Positions 1 through 9,777 of a stretch of DNA of 64,000 bases are shown here, piece by piece. Position 1 is the stretch's first letter; the number at the start of each line of letters is the position of its first letter. The position numbers and the translations under genes are program-made. The notes below the pieces were generated by a model. The model saw only the letters and a program-made list of their open reading frames with translations. It was not told the origin of the DNA and did not search any database. Source of the DNA: Methylophilus sp. (GTDB lineage Bacteria > Pseudomonadota > Gammaproteobacteria > Burkholderiales > Methylophilaceae); NCBI RefSeq assembly GCF_008015755.1, contig NZ_SSGF01000018.1:1-64000 (forward strand), read 5' to 3'.

Positions 1-583
1 ACTCAGCGTGATGAATGGGATTCTTCTCATTTCAGTAGCCGAACCACAGTTTGGATGGTTTAAAAACCAGATTCTTTTTCTTCAATTCGCTTTTGGTGGC
101 AGTTGCATGGTGTTCGGGGTCCCCATCTGCCGCACGCTTTGATTAAAAGAGTGCAACGCAGGATTGGCGGGGGATTTCGGCCATCGGCTGTCCAAATCCC
201 GCAGCAGCTCACGGTCTTTGTGAGCTGCCAGGTTGAGTTTCGATGGCTGCCCGGCAAGCCGAGCAACGCAGGGAACAAGCGGAAGCTGGGGTGCACTTTC
301 TTTTGGTTACTTGTTCTTTGTGCAAGCAAAGAAAAGTAACTCTCTGAAAAAGCGAAAAGAAACATCACCACCAACCAAAACCGCGTGGGCGACCATGCCA
401 ACCCTACAACAACCAATCTAAAGAATAACCTTTTATGGCAATCTCACAATGCATCGATGCCGACCAACGCAGGAATACGGTTCAAATTAATGAAAAAAAT
501 AGCTGCCCAAACCGATCCCCACAAAAAACAAACCCGGACATTGCTATCCGGGTTGATTGTGTGATCAACAAGAAAACCAAAAC
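1..583. repeat. Gene-free region with repeat-like non-coding element
   Basis: No convincing gene lies here; the short open frames on both strands overlap one another and resemble no family. The nonamer CAACGCAGG occurs three times, at 154-162, 264-272 and 465-473. A strong hairpin sits at 306-340, with arms GTTACTT(G)TTCTTTG and CAAAGAAAAGTAAC and one bulged base. From memory, similar text around the hairpin recurs in many proteobacterial genomes, where it is often mis-annotated as small hypothetical proteins. I read it as a dispersed intergenic repeat or structured RNA; the function is unknown. Confidence 0.45.
521..554 (-). terminator. Intrinsic terminator after suhB
   Basis: Perfect 8-bp stem AACCCGGA / TCCGGGTT (531-538 and 547-554) with an 8-nt loop. 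On the minus strand it is followed by a U-rich tract, seen as an A-run at 521-530 on the plus strand. It lies 30 bases past the suhB stop. Confidence 0.8.
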
Positions 584-1393
584 TTAAAGCGTCGGTGTTT
601 TAATCCGCTCCGTTAAATGCGGGGCAATCACTTGCAGCATTTGCCCAAACACTTTGGGGTTGGCGGCGACAATATTACCGGTACGCAACCAGCTTTCGTT
701 GCCTTCAAAGTCACCGACAATACCGCCAGCCTCTTGCACCAGCAAGGCACCCGCAGCGATATCCCATGGTGAGAGATTGATTTCGAAGAAGCCGTCGCTA
801 AACCCTGCTGCGACATAGGCGAGGTCGAGCGCGGCAGAACCAGGACGACGCAAGCCTGAAGTTTTTTTCGCCATATCACGGAAAATGTTGATATAGGTTT
901 CGAGGTAGCTGAAATCTTTGAACGGGAAGCCGGTAGAAAGCAAGGCGTCTTGTAACTTGGCGCGTTGGGTAACGCGAATACGGCGGTTATTTAAAAACGC
1001 GCCGCTGCCTCTGGTGGCGGTAAACAAGTCGTTACGCACGGGGTCGTAAATCACGGCTTGCGTTAATACGCCTTTTTCTTGCAAGGCGATTGAAATGCAG
1101 TAAGCCGGAAAGCCATGCAGGAAGTTGGTGGTGCCATCGAGCGGGTCAATAATCCAGATACTATCGGCTTCGCTGTTAGATTTGCCGCTTTCTTCGCCAT
1201 AAAAACCGTGGTTAGGATAAGCATCTTTCAGCACATTGATAATGGCTTGCTCGGCGCCACGATCCACTTCACTGACAAAGTCGTTGGTATCTTTTTGTTC
1301 AATCTTTAAAGCGCCAATATCGAGTGCCGCGCGGTTGATGATTTTGCCCGCTTCACGCGCGGCTTTAATGGCAACATTTAAGGTAGGATGCAT
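584..1393 (-). CDS. suhB: Inositol-1-monophosphatase SuhB
   Basis: A cytoplasmic Mg-dependent phosphatase of the inositol monophosphatase superfamily. In enterobacteria SuhB also takes part in rRNA transcription antitermination. The 269-residue length is typical. The metal-binding signatures are present: E67-E68 in GEESG, the D83-P-L-D86-G-T-T motif, and the late PWDIAAG segment carrying the third metal Asp. It is transcribed alone, diverging from trmJ, and ends at a strong terminator. Family assignment is firm; the physiological substrate here is not shown by sequence. Confidence 0.95.
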   Translation of the reverse strand: MHPTLNVAIKAAREAGKIINRAALDIGALKIEQKDTNDFVSEVDRGAEQAIINVLKDAYPNHGFYGEESGKSNSEADSIWIIDPLDGTTNFLHGFPAYCISIALQEKGVLTQAVIYDPVRNDLFTATRGSGAFLNNRRIRVTQRAKLQDALLSTGFPFKDFSYLETYINIFRDMAKKTSGLRRPGSAALDLAYVAAGFSDGFFEINLSPWDIAAGALLVQEAGGIVGDFEGNESWLRTGNIVAANPKVFGQMLQVIAPHLTERIKTPTL

Positions 1394-1492
1394 GCTGTGT
1401 AATCGAGGCTCAACTGATAAAATAGCATTTTAACGTTTTATCAAGCGTTCACAAAATGAATTACTTGTTTTGTGATGTGCTGCAGACCTCTC

Positions 1493-2230
1493 ATGACCTC
1501 ACTTTTCGATAATATCCGCGTTGTCCTCTGCCAAACCAGCCATCCTGGCAATATTGGATCGACCGCACGCGCCATGAAAACCATGGGCTTAAACCGCCTG
1601 TATCTGGTGCGACCCAAACACTTTCCAGACGCCGAGGCAACCTCGCTGGCGGTGAATGCCGCGGGCGTGCTGGAAACCGCGGTGGTGACAGACACGCTGG
1701 AAGAAGCGCTGGCAGACTGTCAGTTTGTGATTGGCGTCACCGGCAAAGAGCGCTCGCTATCGCAACAAGTCATGACAGTGCGCGAAGCGGCGCAAGAGGT
1801 GAAATCGGTCGCCAGCCACAGTGAGGTGGCGCTGGTATTTGGCACCGAGATGAGCGGTCTCAGCAATGCCGAGGCTGACCGCTGCCATGTGTTGGCAACG
1901 ATTCCGGCTAATCCGGAATATACGTCGCTTAATTTGGCGCAAGCGGTGCAAATCATGAGCTATGAAACACGCATGGCGATCACCACCGGCGAACTGCATT
2001 ACCAGGAAAAACCCTCAGAACTGGCCACTCAAGAAGACCTGGAGCGTTTTTATGAACACATGCGCGAGGTGCTGGAGCACATTGGTTATATCAATCCACG
2101 CGCACCGAAAAAACTGTTCGAGCGTTTGCGCCGCTTGTATGGCCGCACCCGCTTAGAGAAAGAAGAAGTCAATTTGCTGCGTGGGATTTTGACGCTGACC
2201 GTTAACCCAAAAAAACATAGCAAATATTAA
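1493..2230 (+). CDS. trmJ: tRNA (cytidine/uridine-2'-O-)-methyltransferase TrmJ
   Basis: A SPOUT-family methyltransferase that uses S-adenosylmethionine to 2'-O-methylate position 32 of tRNA anticodon loops. Visible SPOUT features are the N-terminal HPGNIGSTARA segment, the LVFGTEMSGLS loop and the C-terminal TSLNLAQAVQI knot motif that binds the cofactor. The open frame extends 21 bases upstream to 1472, but the ATG at 1493 (protein starting MTSLFDN) aligns better with the family start; neither has a strong ribosome binding site. The roughly 245-residue length fits TrmJ. In some bacteria trmJ precedes iscR, and here it lies two genes upstream. Confidence 0.93.
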   Translation: MTSLFDNIRVVLCQTSHPGNIGSTARAMKTMGLNRLYLVRPKHFPDAEATSLAVNAAGVLETAVVTDTLEEALADCQFVIGVTGKERSLSQQVMTVREAAQEVKSVASHSEVALVFGTEMSGLSNAEADRCHVLATIPANPEYTSLNLAQAVQIMSYETRMAITTGELHYQEKPSELATQEDLERFYEHMREVLEHIGYINPRAPKKLFERLRRLYGRTRLEKEEVNLLRGILTLTVNPKKHSKY

Positions 2231-2284
2231 GCACGCGCATGCCGGCTTTTAGACGCGCGCCAGACTTAATGGCATAATGCGCCC

Positions 2285-3019
2285 ATGTTTAAGCACCTCA
2301 TAGAAGATATTTCGATTGTGTTTGACCGCGACCCGGCGGCACGAACCCATTTCGAGATTTTGACCACTTACCCTGGAGTGCATGCCCTGATTGTGCACCG
2401 CTTTAGCCATTGGTTATGGAGTCATCGCCTGTATTGGCTGGGCCGCGCCCTCTCCCACTTTGGGCGCTGGATCACCGGCATCGAAATTCACCCTGGCGCA
2501 ACCATTGGCCGCCGCGTATTTATTGATCATGGCATGGGTGTTGTCGTCGGTGAAACTGCGATTATTGGCGACGATTGCACGCTGTATCATGGGGTGACTT
2601 TGGGTGGCACCAGCTGGAACAAAGGAAAACGCCATCCGACACTGGAGTCTGGCGTCGTGATTGGCGCAGGGGCTAAAGTGCTAGGCCCGATCACCATCGG
2701 TAAAAACGCCAAAATAGGCTCCAACGCCGTGGTGGTCAAAGACGTGCCTGAAGGCGCCACTGCTGTCGGCATTCCGGCCCGCATTCTGGAGGAAGAAAAA
2801 GCCAAGCAACGGCAAGATGCCGCACAAAAAATGGGCTTTAACGCGTATGCCGTCGGCAATGATGAGAACGACCCCATGATCAAGGCGATTAATAGTCTGT
2901 TGGACCATGCCCATAAACAAGAGATCGAGATTGCAGAACTCAAACTGCAATTAGCCAAACTGAGCGACACTGAAACCGACAGCAATGTTGGCGAAGCTTT
3001 TGCCAAAAAACCCGAATAA
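2285..3019 (+). CDS. cysE: Serine O-acetyltransferase CysE
   Basis: Makes O-acetylserine from serine and acetyl-CoA, the carbon acceptor for cysteine synthesis. The 244-residue protein has an N-terminal helical region (about 1-65), then a left-handed beta-helix built from hexapeptide repeats. The [13 protein letters not shown] segment and the GVTLGGT turn are typical of active CysE. The C-terminus (about 200-244) is charged and helical. It sits 54 bases after trmJ and upstream of iscR, so sulfur assimilation and Fe-S assembly genes are adjacent. A second serine acetyltransferase lies at 28309. Confidence 0.95.
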   Translation: MFKHLIEDISIVFDRDPAARTHFEILTTYPGVHALIVHRFSHWLWSHRLYWLGRALSHFGRWITGIEIHPGATIGRRVFIDHGMGVVVGETAIIGDDCTLYHGVTLGGTSWNKGKRHPTLESGVVIGAGAKVLGPITIGKNAKIGSNAVVVKDVPEGATAVGIPARILEEEKAKQRQDAAQKMGFNAYAVGNDENDPMIKAINSLLDHAHKQEIEIAELKLQLAKLSDTETDSNVGEAFAKKPE

Positions 3020-3088
3020 TCATCTATTCTGCAGGTGCACTTCAAGCCGCAACACTTCTTTTTACGTAGACAGAACTTTTCAAGCACA

Positions 3089-3113
3089 ATAATTGACTAA
3101 AACAGTAGGTTAT
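3089..3113 (+). promoter_or_regulatory. Candidate type 1 IscR operator
   Basis: This 25-bp stretch, with half sites built on ATAATTGACT and CAGTAGGTTAT around an AAAA centre, matches the E. coli type 1 IscR consensus as I remember it at about 22 of 25 positions. It covers the -35 box of the iscR promoter, as expected for repression by [2Fe-2S]-IscR. Confidence 0.7.
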
Positions 3114-3121
3114 TATATGAT
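3093..3121 (+). promoter_or_regulatory. Sigma-70 promoter of the isc operon
   Basis: A near-consensus promoter: TTGACT at 3093-3098, a 17-base spacer, and TATGAT at 3116-3121, about 30 bases before the iscR ATG. It overlaps the IscR-like operator, which suggests autoregulation. Confidence 0.75.
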
Positions 3122-3150
3122 TCACCTCTGTTTTAAAAGGTCAGTTCAAG

Positions 3151-3621
3151 ATGCGATTAACTACTAAAGGACGTTTTGCAGTCACCGCAATGCTAGACAT
3201 TGCGCTGTACGAAGCGGACAAGCCCGTGACATTGGCGGGCATTAGCGAACGCCAAAGTATTTCGTTGTCCTATCTTGAACAATTATTCAGTCGCTTGCGC
3301 AAGCAAGGCTTGGTTTCCAGCGTACGCGGACCAGGCGGTGGCTACCGTATTGCCAAAGCGCACAATGAAATCTCAGTCTCCGACATCATTACCGCGGTGG
3401 ATGAGCAAATTGATGCCACCCAATGCGGTGGCAACGAGAACTGCCATGATGAAGGCCGCTGCATGACCCATGAATTGTGGGCCTCATTAAATAATAAAAT
3501 TCTTGATTACTTATCCGGTGTCAGCTTGGCAGACATGGTGGATATGCAGCGTAAAAAAGGCGCAGGCACCGTTGTGTTCTCGCCAAGGAAATGTGGTTCT
3601 GAAGCAACCATTGCCGCTTAA
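3151..3621 (+). CDS. iscR: Fe-S cluster-responsive regulator IscR
   Basis: An Rrf2-family winged-helix regulator that senses Fe-S status and controls the isc operon. The N-terminus [18 protein letters not shown] is classic. Cluster ligands are at Cys92, Cys98 and Cys104, with His107 as the expected fourth ligand. The protein is 156 residues, close to the E. coli length. It is the first gene of an eight-gene operon, and a good promoter and operator lie directly upstream. The stop is 9 bases before the next ATG, so the genes are probably co-transcribed. Confidence 0.97.
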   Translation: MRLTTKGRFAVTAMLDIALYEADKPVTLAGISERQSISLSYLEQLFSRLRKQGLVSSVRGPGGGYRIAKAHNEISVSDIITAVDEQIDATQCGGNENCHDEGRCMTHELWASLNNKILDYLSGVSLADMVDMQRKKGAGTVVFSPRKCGSEATIAA

Positions 3622-3630
3622 CATTTGGCC

Positions 3631-4782
3631 ATGACAGAAAAAACAGTTTTTTTTGATCATAACAGCACCACCGCGCTAAAACCGCAGGTATTGGAAGCGA
3701 TGTTGCCTTGGCTGACCCAGGCAACAGGCAACCCGACCAGTCGCCATGTTTATGGACGGAATGCGCGTGATGCGATGGAACTAGCCAGAAAGCAGATTGC
3801 AGAATGTGTGGGCGTGCAGGCGTCACAAGTGGTGTTTACGTCTGGCGGCACCGAAGCCAATAACTTCGCGGTCAAAGGCATCACCAACAACCTGAGCCCA
3901 ACACAGTTGCTGATCAGCAGCATTGAGCATCCATGCGTGACACGCCCGGCACAAGTTTTGGCCTGGCAAGATTGGAAAGTAGCGCAAATTGGCGTCAACA
4001 GCCAGGGCGTGATTGACCTGGCGCAAGCAGCACAAGCGCTGAGCACGCGCACCGGCCTCGTCTCTGCCATGCTGGCAAACAACGAAACTGGTGCCATACA
4101 GCCGGTGGCTGAGCTAGCCAAACTGACCAAAGCACATGGTGCGCTACTGCATACGGATGCAGTACAGGCATTTGGTAAAATCGACGTCGATATGAGCGCG
4201 CTAGGTGTGCAGGCGATGACGATTTCCAGCCATAAAATTGGCGGCCCGATTGGCGTCGGCGCATTGATTGTAGACAAGCGTGTGGATATTGCGCCCTTGT
4301 TACATGGTGGCGGTCAAGAGCGCGGGTTGCGCAGTGGCACGGAAAATGTGGCAGGCATTATTGGTTTTGCCAAAGCTTGCCAACTCGCCATGCAATCAAT
4401 GGCTAGCCGTCATACCACCGTTAAACAGTTGCGTGACCAATTAGAAAGCGGTTTAAACACGTTGGGCGCCGTGATTTTTGCACAGCAGACGGAACGTTTG
4501 CCCAATACCAGTTTTTTTGCCATGCCTCACATTGAGGGCGAAACGTTAGTCACCGCGCTGGACAAAGCAGGGTTTGCAGTGGCCAGCGGTTCTGCCTGTT
4601 CCAGTGATAGCACAGAGCCTAGCCATGTATTGCTAGCCATGGGGATCACGCCAGATTTAGCGCGTGGCGCTGTGCGTGTGAGCTTGAGCGATAGTAATAG
4701 CAGTGAACAAATCACCCAGTTTTTAGCAGCGTTGCAGCAGCAAGTGCAGCGTCTGAAAGGATTTAGTGCCGTTGCGGCATAA
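3631..4782 (+). CDS. NifS/IscS-like cysteine desulfurase, isc operon paralog
   Basis: A class V aminotransferase-fold, PLP-dependent cysteine desulfurase of 383 residues from the ATG at 3631; an in-frame TTG at 3625 is less likely. The PLP lysine is in SSHKIGG and the catalytic cysteine in the loop SGSACSS. It resembles the iscS product encoded next but is clearly divergent, with a shorter C-terminus lacking the IscS tail. It lies between iscR and iscS, so it is probably under IscR control. It may be a second sulfur donor for Fe-S assembly or for a different acceptor; sequence alone does not decide. Confidence 0.88.
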   Translation: MTEKTVFFDHNSTTALKPQVLEAMLPWLTQATGNPTSRHVYGRNARDAMELARKQIAECVGVQASQVVFTSGGTEANNFAVKGITNNLSPTQLLISSIEHPCVTRPAQVLAWQDWKVAQIGVNSQGVIDLAQAAQALSTRTGLVSAMLANNETGAIQPVAELAKLTKAHGALLHTDAVQAFGKIDVDMSALGVQAMTISSHKIGGPIGVGALIVDKRVDIAPLLHGGGQERGLRSGTENVAGIIGFAKACQLAMQSMASRHTTVKQLRDQLESGLNTLGAVIFAQQTERLPNTSFFAMPHIEGETLVTALDKAGFAVASGSACSSDSTEPSHVLLAMGITPDLARGAVRVSLSDSNSSEQITQFLAALQQQVQRLKGFSAVAA

Positions 4783-4807
4783 GACTTTAATTGAAAGAGC
4801 ATGAGAC

Positions 4808-6025
4808 ATGTCTGAAAGAAAGCCGATTTATCTGGATTACTCTGCGACCACACCGGTAGACCCACGCGTGGCGCAAAAAATGATTCCTTACCTGACCGAA
4901 GACTTTGGTAACCCGGCTTCGCGTAGCCACCCTTATGGCTGGACAGCAGAGCACGCGGTAGAAAATGCGCGTGAAGAAGTCGCCAAACTGGTGAACGCCG
5001 ACCCGCGCGAAATCGTCTGGACCTCAGGCGCCACGGAGTCTAATAACCTCGCCATTAAAGGTGCCGCGCACTTTTACGCTGGCAGCAAAGGCAAACACAT
5101 CATTACCGCGGCGACCGAGCATAAAGCGGTGCTGGACACTGTGCGCGAGTTGGAGCGTGAGGGCTACGAAGCCACTTATCTGCAACCAGAAGCTGATGGC
5201 CTGATAGATCTGGAAAAATTCAAAGCCGCGATTCGCCCGGATACCGTGCTGGCCTCCATTATGATGGTCAATAACGAAATCGGCGTAATTCAGGATATTG
5301 AAGCGCTGGGCAACGTTTGCCGCGCAAACAATATTATTTTCCACGTCGATGCTGCACAAGCCACGGGTAAGGTCGTGATTGATCTGGAGCAACTGCCAGT
5401 CGACTTGATGAGTTTCTCCGCGCACAAAACCTATGGTCCTAAAGGCATCGGTGCTTTGTATGTGCGTCGTAAACCACGTATTCGTATTGAAGCGCAAATG
5501 CACGGCGGCGGTCATGAGCGCGGCATGCGTTCCGGCACGCTGGCCACCCACCAGATTGCAGGCATGGGCGAAGCTTTCCGCATCGCACGCGAAGAAATGG
5601 CCAGCGAAAACGAGCGTATCCGCATGCTGCGTGACCGTTTGTTGAACGGCCTGCTGCAGATTGAAGAAACCTATGTGAATGGCGACCTTGATCAGCGCGT
5701 GCCGCACAACCTCAACGTCAGTTTTAACTATGTTGAAGGCGAGTCACTGATCATGGCGATTAAAGATATTGCGGTCTCTTCTGGTTCTGCCTGTACCTCT
5801 GCCAGCCTGGAACCAAGCTATGTCTTGCGCGCACTGGGCCGCTCAGACGAATTGGCACATAGCTCAATCCGCTTCAGCATTGGCCGCTTCACCACTGAGG
5901 CCGATGTCGATTACACGATTGACCTGTTAAAGAGCAAAATTGGAAAATTGCGTGAACTGTCCCCATTATGGGAGATGTTCAAGGATGGGATTGATCTGTC
6001 CAAAGTCGAATGGGCGGAGCATTAA
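4808..6025 (+). CDS. iscS: Cysteine desulfurase IscS
   Basis: The main housekeeping desulfurase: it releases sulfur from cysteine as an enzyme-bound persulfide for IscU and, in relatives, for tRNA thiolation. The 405-residue length and the start [16 protein letters not shown] are those of IscS. The PLP lysine is in [10 protein letters not shown] and the catalytic Cys in [20 protein letters not shown]. The C-terminal segment rich in acidic residues and ending KVEWAEH corresponds to the IscU-binding tail. It lies 25 bases after the NifS-like paralog. A long hairpin separates it from iscU. Confidence 0.97.
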   Translation: MSERKPIYLDYSATTPVDPRVAQKMIPYLTEDFGNPASRSHPYGWTAEHAVENAREEVAKLVNADPREIVWTSGATESNNLAIKGAAHFYAGSKGKHIITAATEHKAVLDTVRELEREGYEATYLQPEADGLIDLEKFKAAIRPDTVLASIMMVNNEIGVIQDIEALGNVCRANNIIFHVDAAQATGKVVIDLEQLPVDLMSFSAHKTYGPKGIGALYVRRKPRIRIEAQMHGGGHERGMRSGTLATHQIAGMGEAFRIAREEMASENERIRMLRDRLLNGLLQIEETYVNGDLDQRVPHNLNVSFNYVEGESLIMAIKDIAVSSGSACTSASLEPSYVLRALGRSDELAHSSIRFSIGRFTTEADVDYTIDLLKSKIGKLRELSPLWEMFKDGIDLSKVEWAEH

Positions 6026-6032
6026 AGTGATC

Positions 6033-6113
6033 TTTCATCGCCTGGCGGCGTTGTCCGAGTGCTTGTTTAGATGAACTAAACGGCGCAATCCTTCGCCTTG
6101 CCAGACAATGAAA
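6033..6113 (+). repeat. Long imperfect hairpin between iscS and iscU
   Basis: An 81-nt inverted repeat. The outer arms are TTTCAT (6033-6038) and ATGAAA (6108-6113), with a CTGGC block paired further in. The apical stem is GTTTAG / CTAAAC (6065-6070 and 6076-6081). The two intervening 26-base arms are equal in length but pair only partly, with G-U wobbles. There is no U-run, so a simple terminator is unlikely. It may be a dispersed palindromic repeat or an mRNA processing or stabilising element that uncouples iscRS from iscUA expression. Confidence 0.6.
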
Positions 6114-6204
6114 TCTGCAATTTTTACGAATTAAGTAATATTTTTTTAGAATTAAAAAGCGGCACAATCCTGTTGGTCGCGATTTAATTGATAGGAGCAA
6201 CAAC

Positions 6205-6588
6205 ATGGCTTACTCAGATAAAGTATTAGATCACTACGAAAATCCACGTAACGTGGGTTCTCTGGACAAAAGCGACCCGAATGTAGGTACCGGCATGGTC
6301 GGCGCGCCTGCTTGCGGTGACGTGATGAAACTGCAAATCAAGGTGAATGATGCTGGCGTGATTGAAGATGCCAAATTCAAAACCTATGGCTGCGGCTCTG
6401 CGATTGCATCGAGCTCACTGGTGACTGAATGGTTAAAAGGTAAAACACTGGACCAGGCGCAAGAAATCAAGAACTCGGCCATTGCTGAAGAGTTGGCGTT
6501 GCCACCGGTCAAAATTCACTGCTCAGTATTGGCAGAAGATGCGATTAAATCTGCGATTGCTGACTTGAAATCTAAACAAGGTCACTAA
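6205..6588 (+). CDS. iscU: Fe-S cluster scaffold IscU
   Basis: The scaffold on which [2Fe-2S] clusters are built from IscS-derived sulfur. All key residues are present: Cys37, Asp39, Cys63, His105 and Cys106, and the LPPVK motif at 99-103 recognised by the HscA chaperone. The length of 127 residues is standard. A ribosome binding site (ATAGGAGCAA) precedes the ATG. It follows a 179-base gap after iscS that contains a long hairpin, and is 1 base from iscA. Confidence 0.98.
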   Translation: MAYSDKVLDHYENPRNVGSLDKSDPNVGTGMVGAPACGDVMKLQIKVNDAGVIEDAKFKTYGCGSAIASSSLVTEWLKGKTLDQAQEIKNSAIAEELALPPVKIHCSVLAEDAIKSAIADLKSKQGH

Positions 6589-6589
6589 G

Positions 6590-6913
6590 ATGGCGATTAC
6601 CCTGACTGAAACAGCCGCCAGCCGTGTAGAGAAATTTCTGGCCAACCGTGGCAAAGGCCTCGGTTTACGCCTGGGCGTGAAAACGACCGGCTGTTCAGGC
6701 ATGGCCTACACGCTGGAATTTGTAGACGAATTGCATGCGGAAGATGTCGCGTTTGAAAGCCATGGCATCAAGGTCATTGTTGACCCGAAAAGCCTGGTCT
6801 ATATCGATGGCACCGAACTGGACTTTACCAAAGAAGGCTTGAACGAGGGCTTTAAGTTCAACAACCCGAATGTGAAGGACGAGTGCGGCTGCGGCGAGTC
6901 GTTTACCGTTTAA
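6590..6913 (+). CDS. iscA: A-type Fe-S carrier IscA
   Basis: An A-type carrier protein that passes Fe-S clusters to apo-proteins. It has 107 residues with the three conserved cysteines Cys35 (TTGCSGMAY), Cys99 and Cys101 (ECGCGESF). It starts 1 base after the iscU stop, so translation is probably coupled. Confidence 0.97.
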   Translation: MAITLTETAASRVEKFLANRGKGLGLRLGVKTTGCSGMAYTLEFVDELHAEDVAFESHGIKVIVDPKSLVYIDGTELDFTKEGLNEGFKFNNPNVKDECGCGESFTV

Positions 6914-6966
6914 TGGTTGGCGCCCCTGTACGCTAAATATTGGCGTGCAGTAGCCGCCCTGACACT

Positions 6967-7479
6967 ATGCAAAACTATTTCGCTCTCTTTCAGCTGCCGC
7001 AACAGTTCGCGCTAGACATGACCCTGCTGGATACCCAGTACCGTAAGTTACAAGCCGAAGTACACCCGGACAAATTTGTGAATGCGTCGCCAGCCGAGCG
7101 TCTGCAATCCATGCAAATGGCCACACAAGTGAACGAGGCTTACCAAGTACTCAAGCAACCAACATCACGCGCACGCTACCTGTTGCAACTGCAAGGCATT
7201 CACACCGATGAAGAAAATAACACGGCCATGCCCGGTGATTTTTTAATGGCGCAAATGGAATGGCGTGAAGCCATGGATGACGCCAGAGTTACCAAGGATA
7301 TTCCTGCGCTGGATGCCTTGCTCACAGAGATGCGAGCTCAAGCCAAAGTATTACAGCAGCAAGTCGCCAATGAGATTGTGGCCGCCCCGACGCAAGCAGC
7401 CCTCACGGTCCGCAAATTGCGGTTTATTGATAAAGTGAGTGAAGATGTGAATCAACTGATCGCTCAGTTGGAAGAGTAG
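6967..7479 (+). CDS. hscB: Co-chaperone HscB
   Basis: A J-domain protein that delivers IscU to HscA and stimulates its ATPase. From the ATG at 6967 it has 170 residues; an in-frame TTG lies upstream at 6940 but would add a non-conserved tail. The J-domain HPD motif is at 33-35 (EVHPDKF), followed by the C-terminal three-helix region that binds IscU. It sits between iscA and hscA in the standard isc order. Confidence 0.95.
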   Translation: MQNYFALFQLPQQFALDMTLLDTQYRKLQAEVHPDKFVNASPAERLQSMQMATQVNEAYQVLKQPTSRARYLLQLQGIHTDEENNTAMPGDFLMAQMEWREAMDDARVTKDIPALDALLTEMRAQAKVLQQQVANEIVAAPTQAALTVRKLRFIDKVSEDVNQLIAQLEE

Positions 7480-7485
7480 AGTTTC

Positions 7486-9375
7486 ATGGCGCTATTACAA
7501 ATCTCAGAACCCGGACAATCGCCTGCCCCGCATCAGCACAAGCTGGCAGTGGGCATAGACTTAGGCACCACCAACTCGCTGGTGGCCACAGTACGCAGCG
7601 GCATGAGTACCGTATTGCATGACGAGCATGGTCACGCTCTGCTGCCTTCTGTCGTGCGTTACCTGCAAGACGCCGTCATTGTCGGTCACGAAGCACAAGC
7701 GGCACAAAGCCTGGATCCGGTAAACACCATCGTCTCGGTCAAACGCTTTATGGGCCGGGCCTTGCACGACATTACCGATAGAGCGCATATCCCCTATCAT
7801 TTTGTTGAAAATGAGAGCTCGCAAGGCATCCTCGAAATCAAAACACGGGCTGGGTTAAAAAGCCCGGTCGAGATTTCTGCCGAGATTTTAAAAACCCTGA
7901 AAACACGTGCTGAAAAAGCCTTGGGGGGCGAACTCACCGGCGCCGTGATCACCGTGCCCGCCTACTTTGACGACGCACAACGCCAGGCCACCAAAGACGC
8001 AGCACGTCTGGCTGGTTTGCATGTGTTGCGCCTGCTTAACGAACCCACAGCGGCCGCCGTCGCCTATGGCCTCGATAATGCGGCCGAAGGCGTGTATGTG
8101 ATCTATGACCTAGGCGGCGGCACCTTTGATATTTCTATTTTGCGTCTGAGCAAAGGTGTATTTGAAGTGTTGGCCACCAATGGCGACTCTGCCTTGGGTG
8201 GCGATGACTTTGACCATCGCATTTTTTGCTGGGTGCTCGATCAGGTGCGCAGTAAAACCACAGAGTTCAAGCCACTCAGCGAAGAAGATACGCGCTTGCT
8301 GCTGACCAAAGCACGCCAAGCTAAAGAATGGCTGACCGACAATCATGAAGCCAATATCGTCTGCAAATTAAGCAATGGCGCCCTGGTCGATGAAACCCTG
8401 TCGGTGGCACAGTTTGTCAGCTTGACTGAGCACCTGGTGATTAAAACCTTGAGCCCAACACGTAAAGCCATGCGCGATGCCGGCTTAAGCATAGACGAGA
8501 TTAAAGGCGTGGTACTGGTTGGTGGCGCCACGCGCATGCCGCATATCCGCCACGCCGTGCAGGCATTCTTCGAGCAAGAGCCGCTGACTAACCTAGACCC
8601 TGACAAAGTGGTTGCCCTTGGTGCCGCTATCCAGGCCAACGTGCTGGCAGGCAACCGCAGCGACGATGAATTACTGTTACTCGACATCACCCCGCTCTCG
8701 CTCGGCCTGGAAACCATGGGCGGATTGGTAGAAAAAGTCATTCCGCGCAATTCGACTTTACCGATTGCACGCGCGCAGGACTTTACCACCTACAAAGACG
8801 GCCAAACTGCCATGGCGATTCATGTTGTGCAAGGTGAGCGCGAGCTGGTCAGCGACTGTCGCTCATTGGCGCGGTTTGAACTGCGTGGCATTCCGCCGAT
8901 GGCAGCGGGTGCCGCCCGTATTCGTGTGACGTTTCAAGTCGATGCTGATGGCCTGTTATCGGTCAGTGCACGTGAGCAGACCAATGGCGTAGAAGCCAAC
9001 ATCACGGTGAAACCGTCTTATGGCTTAAACGAAGACCAGATCACCAACATGCTCAAAGACTCGTTTGGCGCGGCCGAAAGCGATAAAGCGGCGCGCATGC
9101 TGCGCGAAGCGGTGGTCGATGCACAACGCCTGATGGAAGCCATTCAAGCCGCATTGGCTGAAGATGGCGACACCTTACTGAATGCGGACGAGCGCCAACA
9201 GATCGAAAGCCATATCGATGCCCTCCTGGCTTTATGCCAAGGCACAGATAGCCATGCGGTCAAACAGGCAAGCGATGCACTCAACCATGCCACAGAAGAC
9301 TTTGCCGCCAAGCGCATGGATGCCTCGGTACAAAAAGCCCTTGCCGGCAAAAACCTGGATTCACTGGAACTATAA
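7486..9375 (+). CDS. hscA: Fe-S assembly chaperone HscA
   Basis: A specialised Hsp70 that binds the LPPVK motif of IscU and promotes cluster release using ATP. The 629 residues comprise the nucleotide-binding domain, with motifs [20 protein letters not shown] and [10 protein letters not shown], and a substrate-binding domain beginning near residue 400. The short N-terminal extension before GIDLGTT and the lack of the long glycine-rich DnaK tail point to HscA rather than DnaK. It begins 6 bases after hscB and ends 2 bases before fdx. Confidence 0.97.
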   Translation: MALLQISEPGQSPAPHQHKLAVGIDLGTTNSLVATVRSGMSTVLHDEHGHALLPSVVRYLQDAVIVGHEAQAAQSLDPVNTIVSVKRFMGRALHDITDRAHIPYHFVENESSQGILEIKTRAGLKSPVEISAEILKTLKTRAEKALGGELTGAVITVPAYFDDAQRQATKDAARLAGLHVLRLLNEPTAAAVAYGLDNAAEGVYVIYDLGGGTFDISILRLSKGVFEVLATNGDSALGGDDFDHRIFCWVLDQVRSKTTEFKPLSEEDTRLLLTKARQAKEWLTDNHEANIVCKLSNGALVDETLSVAQFVSLTEHLVIKTLSPTRKAMRDAGLSIDEIKGVVLVGGATRMPHIRHAVQAFFEQEPLTNLDPDKVVALGAAIQANVLAGNRSDDELLLLDITPLSLGLETMGGLVEKVIPRNSTLPIARAQDFTTYKDGQTAMAIHVVQGERELVSDCRSLARFELRGIPPMAAGAARIRVTFQVDADGLLSVSAREQTNGVEANITVKPSYGLNEDQITNMLKDSFGAAESDKAARMLREAVVDAQRLMEAIQAALAEDGDTLLNADERQQIESHIDALLALCQGTDSHAVKQASDALNHATEDFAAKRMDASVQKALAGKNLDSLEL

Positions 9376-9377
9376 AC

Positions 9378-9719
9378 ATGCCAAAAATTACTGTACTGCC
9401 ACACACTGAACTCTGCCCGCAAGGCGCAGTCATTGAGGCTGAAGCAGGCACTACAATCTGTGATGCCTTGCTCAAGCACGATATTGATATTGATAATGCC
9501 TGTGGCGGTGTTTGCGCCTGCACCACTTGCCATGTGGTTGTGCGTGAAGGCTTTAAAACTCTGAATGAGATTGACGAGGATGAAGACGATATGCTGGATC
9601 GCGCCTGGGGCTTAACGCCGCAGTCTCGCTTGTCTTGCCAGGCGATCTTGCAAGCGACTGACGTCACAGTGGAGATTCCCAAATACAGCATTAATCTGGC
9701 CAAAGAAGGCCATCATTAA
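9378..9719 (+). CDS. fdx: ISC-type [2Fe-2S] ferredoxin
   Basis: An adrenodoxin-type ferredoxin that supplies electrons to Fe-S cluster assembly. It has 113 residues. The cluster ligands fit the family pattern at Cys42, Cys48, Cys51 and Cys87 (CGGVCACTTC, then RLSCQ); Cys46 is an extra cysteine also common in ISC ferredoxins. An acidic EIDEDEDD stretch at about 64-71 is the usual partner-binding helix. It is the last gene of the isc operon and is followed by a strong terminator. Confidence 0.96.
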   Translation: MPKITVLPHTELCPQGAVIEAEAGTTICDALLKHDIDIDNACGGVCACTTCHVVVREGFKTLNEIDEDEDDMLDRAWGLTPQSRLSCQAILQATDVTVEIPKYSINLAKEGHH

Positions 9720-9729
9720 GCCAATCAGC

Positions 9730-9769
9730 CCAATAAAAAAGCCGATGCATGCATCGGCTTTTTTATTGG
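9730..9769. terminator. Bidirectional terminator between fdx and carbonic anhydrase
   Basis: A perfect 40-bp palindrome: GCCGATGCA / TGCATCGGC flanked by an A-run on the left and a T-run on the right. It serves the isc operon on the plus strand and the SulP-carbonic anhydrase operon on the minus strand. Confidence 0.9.
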
Positions 9770-9777
9770 CGCAACAC

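Noticed and set aside
60..421. Overlapping small open frames on both strands at the left edge
   Set aside because: They overlap one another, lack ribosome binding sites and family features, and cover a hairpin-bearing repeat.
5024..5707. 227-residue antisense frame inside iscS
   Set aside because: Shadow of the strongly conserved iscS coding strand; no start signal or recognisable domain.
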